8,512 nt of DNA from Cyclobacteriaceae bacterium (GTDB taxonomy: Bacteria; Bacteroidota; Bacteroidia; Cytophagales; Cyclobacteriaceae), in assembly GCA_029882675.1 (NCBI GenBank), contig JAOUKJ010000151.1:1-8512 (forward strand). The letters run 5' to 3'. Below, piece by piece: positions 6,145-8,512 of the stretch (within the stretch, counting starts at the first letter, position 1; each line of letters begins with the position of its first letter). The notes below the pieces were generated by a model. That model was not told where the DNA came from. It saw nothing but the letters and a program-made list of their open reading frames with translations, and did not search any database. Position numbers and translations under genes: made by a program.

Positions 6145-7377
6145 ATTATTAAAAAAGTATACTACATACTGACCCTGCTAATTGCCCTCCTGATGATCTG
6201 GTATCTCGGTTCGATAAGAACTTACCGCATCAACTGGAATAAAACGCTCTTTTCCGAACATAAAATCCCGTATGGCACCTTTGCCTTCAGGGAATTATTG
6301 CCCACTTTATTCGATGTGGAAAATAACCGCTTTACATTGCGGGAAATGATTGATTCCCTGGACGCTAAAGGCAATTTTATCGGTATAAGTAACCGGTTGG
6401 ACCTCTCAGTACTTGATGTATCCCGTATGTTGCAGCGGGCAGAAGAGGGCGATCATTTTCTGCTCAGCAGTCATAGTTTTTCTGATATGCTGCTTGATAC
6501 CCTGGGATTGGAAATGGACGATTCTTTCCTGAGGAACAACAATGATGCGATGGAATCGGAGGAGATTGACCTGACCTTTACGATAAAAGATTTTTTTACG
6601 ACCGACACTTCACACATACGACTGGTAAATCCGATATTGAATAAAAGCGCCTATATTATCAGGCGCTCAGACCTGGCAGCGCATTTTTCTTTTTTTGACA
6701 GTACAACCACCAATATAGTGGCTGTAAATTCAGGCAGTCAGGTGCTGGGCGTAAAAATAAACCGGGGTAAAGGCAGTATTATACTTACCACCTTGCCGCT
6801 GGCATTTACCAATATTTATATGCTTCATGGTGAGAACAACACCCTGGTGTCCGGCCTGCTTTCCTACCTGCCTGACGAGCAGGTACACTGGACGGAATTT
6901 TACCAGGTAGGGCGGGCGGAGCCACGCACACCCCTACGGTATATCCTGAGTGAAGAAGCACTGCGATCCGCGTTGTACTTAACCCTGATTGCCTTGATTT
7001 TATTTACTTTTTTTGAAGCTAAAAGAAAACAACGCATCATCCCGGTCATTACTCCGCTGACCAATGAAACACTCAATTTTGTTGGTACCATTGGCAACCT
7101 GTACATGGAGAGCAAAGACCATAAAAGTGTTGCTGAAAAGCGGATAAACTTTTTTCTCGACCATGTGAGGAATGCCTACCACCTACCCACCAATGATTTC
7201 TGCCCTGAATTTTATCAAAAACTATCCAGAAAGTCAGGTGTGGATGAAAAAACCATCAGCAGCCTATTCAGCAAGATTACACATATACGCATTGCAGACT
7301 CCATTGAAGCAGGAGTCCTCAGGGAATTTAGTGATATTACGGATACCTTTTATACACAGGAAAATAAAAGAAGATAA
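6145..7377 (+). CDS. DUF4350 domain membrane protein, apparent ATT start codon
   Basis: About 410 residues. After a membrane helix at 5-22 (KVYYILTLLIALLMIWYLGS) comes the family block INWNKTLFSEHKIPYGTFAF. A large extracytoplasmic domain follows (DVSRMLQRAEEGDHFLLSS), then a second helix at about 274-292, then a cytoplasmic tail of some 110 residues containing NFVGTIGNLYMESKDHK. This matches Bacteroidota DUF4350 proteins; I recall the domain as related to glutamine amidotransferase-like folds, but no catalytic triad is evident and the function is unknown. The first ATG (6193) would begin in the middle of the first helix. Upstream in frame there is no ATG, GTG or TTG before a TAA at 6133, so the start is most likely ATT at 6145 or 6148. 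The gene begins one base after the DUF4129 stop codon and ends two bases before moxR. Confidence 0.82.
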   Translation: MIKKVYYILTLLIALLMIWYLGSIRTYRINWNKTLFSEHKIPYGTFAFRELLPTLFDVENNRFTLREMIDSLDAKGNFIGISNRLDLSVLDVSRMLQRAEEGDHFLLSSHSFSDMLLDTLGLEMDDSFLRNNNDAMESEEIDLTFTIKDFFTTDTSHIRLVNPILNKSAYIIRRSDLAAHFSFFDSTTTNIVAVNSGSQVLGVKINRGKGSIILTTLPLAFTNIYMLHGENNTLVSGLLSYLPDEQVHWTEFYQVGRAEPRTPLRYILSEEALRSALYLTLIALILFTFFEAKRKQRIIPVITPLTNETLNFVGTIGNLYMESKDHKSVAEKRINFFLDHVRNAYHLPTNDFCPEFYQKLSRKSGVDEKTISSLFSKITHIRIADSIEAGVLREFSDITDTFYTQENKRR

Positions 7378-7379
7378 CT

Positions 7380-8360
7380 ATGGAGACAAACGAACCTTAT
7401 CAGTCCCGCATTGACCTCACCGAGCTCAGGGATAGTGTGGAGAAGATCAGGAAGGAAATTGGAAAAGTGATTGTGGGGCAGGATCAGATGATAGAACTCA
7501 TGATTACGGCTATTCTGGCTGATGGCCATGTGTTGCTAGAGGGAGTACCTGGCGTGGCCAAAACCTTATCGGCCCGCCTTACCGCCCGGGTAATCGATGC
7601 GGACTTCTCCCGGATACAGTTCACCCCCGACCTGATGCCCTCTGATGTGCTGGGCACCTCAGTATTTAACATGAAAACCTCCGAATTTGAATTTCATAAA
7701 GGGCCACTTTTTTCAAATATCATTCTCATTGATGAAATCAACCGGGCACCGGCCAAAACACAGGCCGCCCTTTTTGAGGTCATGGAAGAACGGCAGGTGA
7801 CCATGGATGGTGTCAGCTGGAAAATGGATGCCCCCTATCTGGTGGTCGCTACGCAAAACCCCATTGAACAAGAGGGCACCTATCGTTTGCCGGAAGCACA
7901 GCTCGACCGGTTTATGTTTAAAATTATTGTGGGCTACCCCACCCTCGAGCAGGAAGTAGAAGTGTTGAAGGGCCACCATGCCGGCCATCTGACCCATGGT
8001 TTTGAAGACATCACCAAGGTGCTGGAGCGTGAAAGTATCAACAAATACCGGGAGGTGATCCGGCAGGTCCATGTAGAAGAGCCCCTCCTGAAATATATTG
8101 CTACCATCGTTGGAGATACCCGTCAGGACGAGTCTTTGTTTTTGGGCGGTTCGCCTCGCGCCTCGGTAGCTATTTTGGCCGGATCCAAGGCCCTGGCAGC
8201 CATTCAGGGACGCGACTTCGTAACCCCGGAAGATATCCAGACAGTGGCCCTGCCCGCCTTGCGTCATCGCATAATCCTTTCGCCTGAACGCGAAATGGAA
8301 GGCATCAGCCCCGATGAAATCATTTCAGCTACACTTAAAAGAACCGAAGTACCCCGCTGA
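7380..8360 (+). CDS. MoxR-family AAA+ ATPase
   Basis: A 326-residue AAA+ ATPase of the MoxR family, full length for the family. Walker A is GVPGVAKT at 55-62, with the alanine before K61 usual in MoxR proteins. Walker B is IILIDE at 114-119, followed by INRAPAKTQAALFEVMEE. Sensor 1 is VVATQNP with N160, then EQEGTYRLPEAQLDRF up to F178, and sensor 2 is GGSPRAS with R260. It is cytoplasmic with no signal peptide. MoxR ATPases are thought to act as chaperones that assemble or activate vWA-domain partners; the DUF58 gene, overlapping its stop by one base, is the expected partner. This is the only ATP-using member of the membrane cluster. I do not give a gene symbol because MoxR subfamilies differ and I cannot place this one firmly. 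Confidence 0.95.
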   Translation: METNEPYQSRIDLTELRDSVEKIRKEIGKVIVGQDQMIELMITAILADGHVLLEGVPGVAKTLSARLTARVIDADFSRIQFTPDLMPSDVLGTSVFNMKTSEFEFHKGPLFSNIILIDEINRAPAKTQAALFEVMEERQVTMDGVSWKMDAPYLVVATQNPIEQEGTYRLPEAQLDRFMFKIIVGYPTLEQEVEVLKGHHAGHLTHGFEDITKVLERESINKYREVIRQVHVEEPLLKYIATIVGDTRQDESLFLGGSPRASVAILAGSKALAAIQGRDFVTPEDIQTVALPALRHRIILSPEREMEGISPDEIISATLKRTEVPR

Positions 8361-8512
8361 TGAATTTCATCCGCCAGTTATATCTCTCTCCCCGTTTTTT
8401 CCTGGCCGCAGGATCTCTGGCCGTGCTGTATATTGTGGCTTACCTTTTCACGGCAATGTACCCGCTGGTGAATGTGCTCCTTTATATCCTCATCGCCGGT
8501 ACCCTGGCGGAT
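8360..8512 (+). CDS. DUF58 domain protein, N-terminal part (cut by right edge)
   Basis: The ATG overlaps the moxR stop codon (TGATG) and the frame stays open to the edge, giving 51 residues. They start MNFIRQLYLSPRFFLAAGSL and contain two closely spaced hydrophobic helices at about 13-32 and 34-50. This is the usual N-terminus of DUF58 proteins, which carry two helices and then a cytoplasmic domain with a vWA-like fold. That diagnostic domain lies beyond the window, so the call rests on the N-terminal pattern plus its position directly after moxR. Confidence 0.75.
   Translation, partial: MNFIRQLYLSPRFFLAAGSLAVLYIVAYLFTAMYPLVNVLLYILIAGTLAD

Noticed and set aside
7344..7351. TACCTTTT as an internal promoter before moxR
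   Set aside because: One mismatch in the box and no TTG element about 20 bases upstream; it lies within the DUF4350 coding sequence.
7713..8267. Minus-strand open frame of 184 codons opposite moxR
   Set aside because: The plus-strand MoxR protein has all AAA+ motifs over this span; the antisense product has no recognisable pattern.

Overview
The window looks like a chromosomal segment of a Bacteroidota bacterium. The evidence is the gene content (a SpoIIM / membrane protein / DUF4129 / DUF4350 / MoxR / DUF58 run beside an RDD gene, a layout I associate with this phylum), lipoprotein and protein styles typical of it, and promoter candidates of the Bacteroidetes type (TTG or TTTG, a 19-21 base spacer, then TAnnTTTG). 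I cannot place it below phylum from the sequence alone. I see no mobile element, CRISPR array, tRNA, rRNA or long repeat. Coding density is very high.

Layout. (1) Bases 1-166, minus strand: the N-terminal end of a WG-repeat protein that runs off the left edge. (2) 167-322: a divergent intergenic region with a good plus-strand promoter candidate. (3) 323-1147, plus: a PrpE-type calcineurin-like phosphoesterase, probably acting on diadenosine tetraphosphate. (4) 1165-2126, minus: a two-gene unit, an RDD-family membrane protein followed by a small cytochrome b5-like protein, joined by an ATGA stop/start overlap. This unit converges on prpE with only 17 bases between them. (5) 2191-8512, plus: a tight run starting with a lipoprotein M19 membrane dipeptidase, then SpoIIM-like protein, a six-helix membrane protein, a DUF4129 protein, a DUF4350 protein, a MoxR AAA+ ATPase, and the start of a DUF58 protein cut by the right edge. 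Gaps in this run are 15 bases or less and several genes overlap, so it reads as one operon.

How they fit together. The MoxR ATPase is the only energy-using component of the run. From family knowledge, MoxR proteins are chaperone-like AAA+ ATPases that work with von Willebrand A (vWA)-type partners, and DUF58 proteins are the usual neighbours carrying a vWA-like domain. The remaining members are almost all inner-membrane proteins, which suggests an envelope machine of unknown function. The dipeptidase sits between the RDD gene and the SpoIIM gene, 15 bases before the latter, so it probably shares its promoter with the MoxR run.

The most notable sequence-level observation is the DUF4350 gene. 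Its N-terminal membrane helix is encoded upstream of the first ATG and has no ATG, GTG or TTG available, so it appears to start at an ATT codon.
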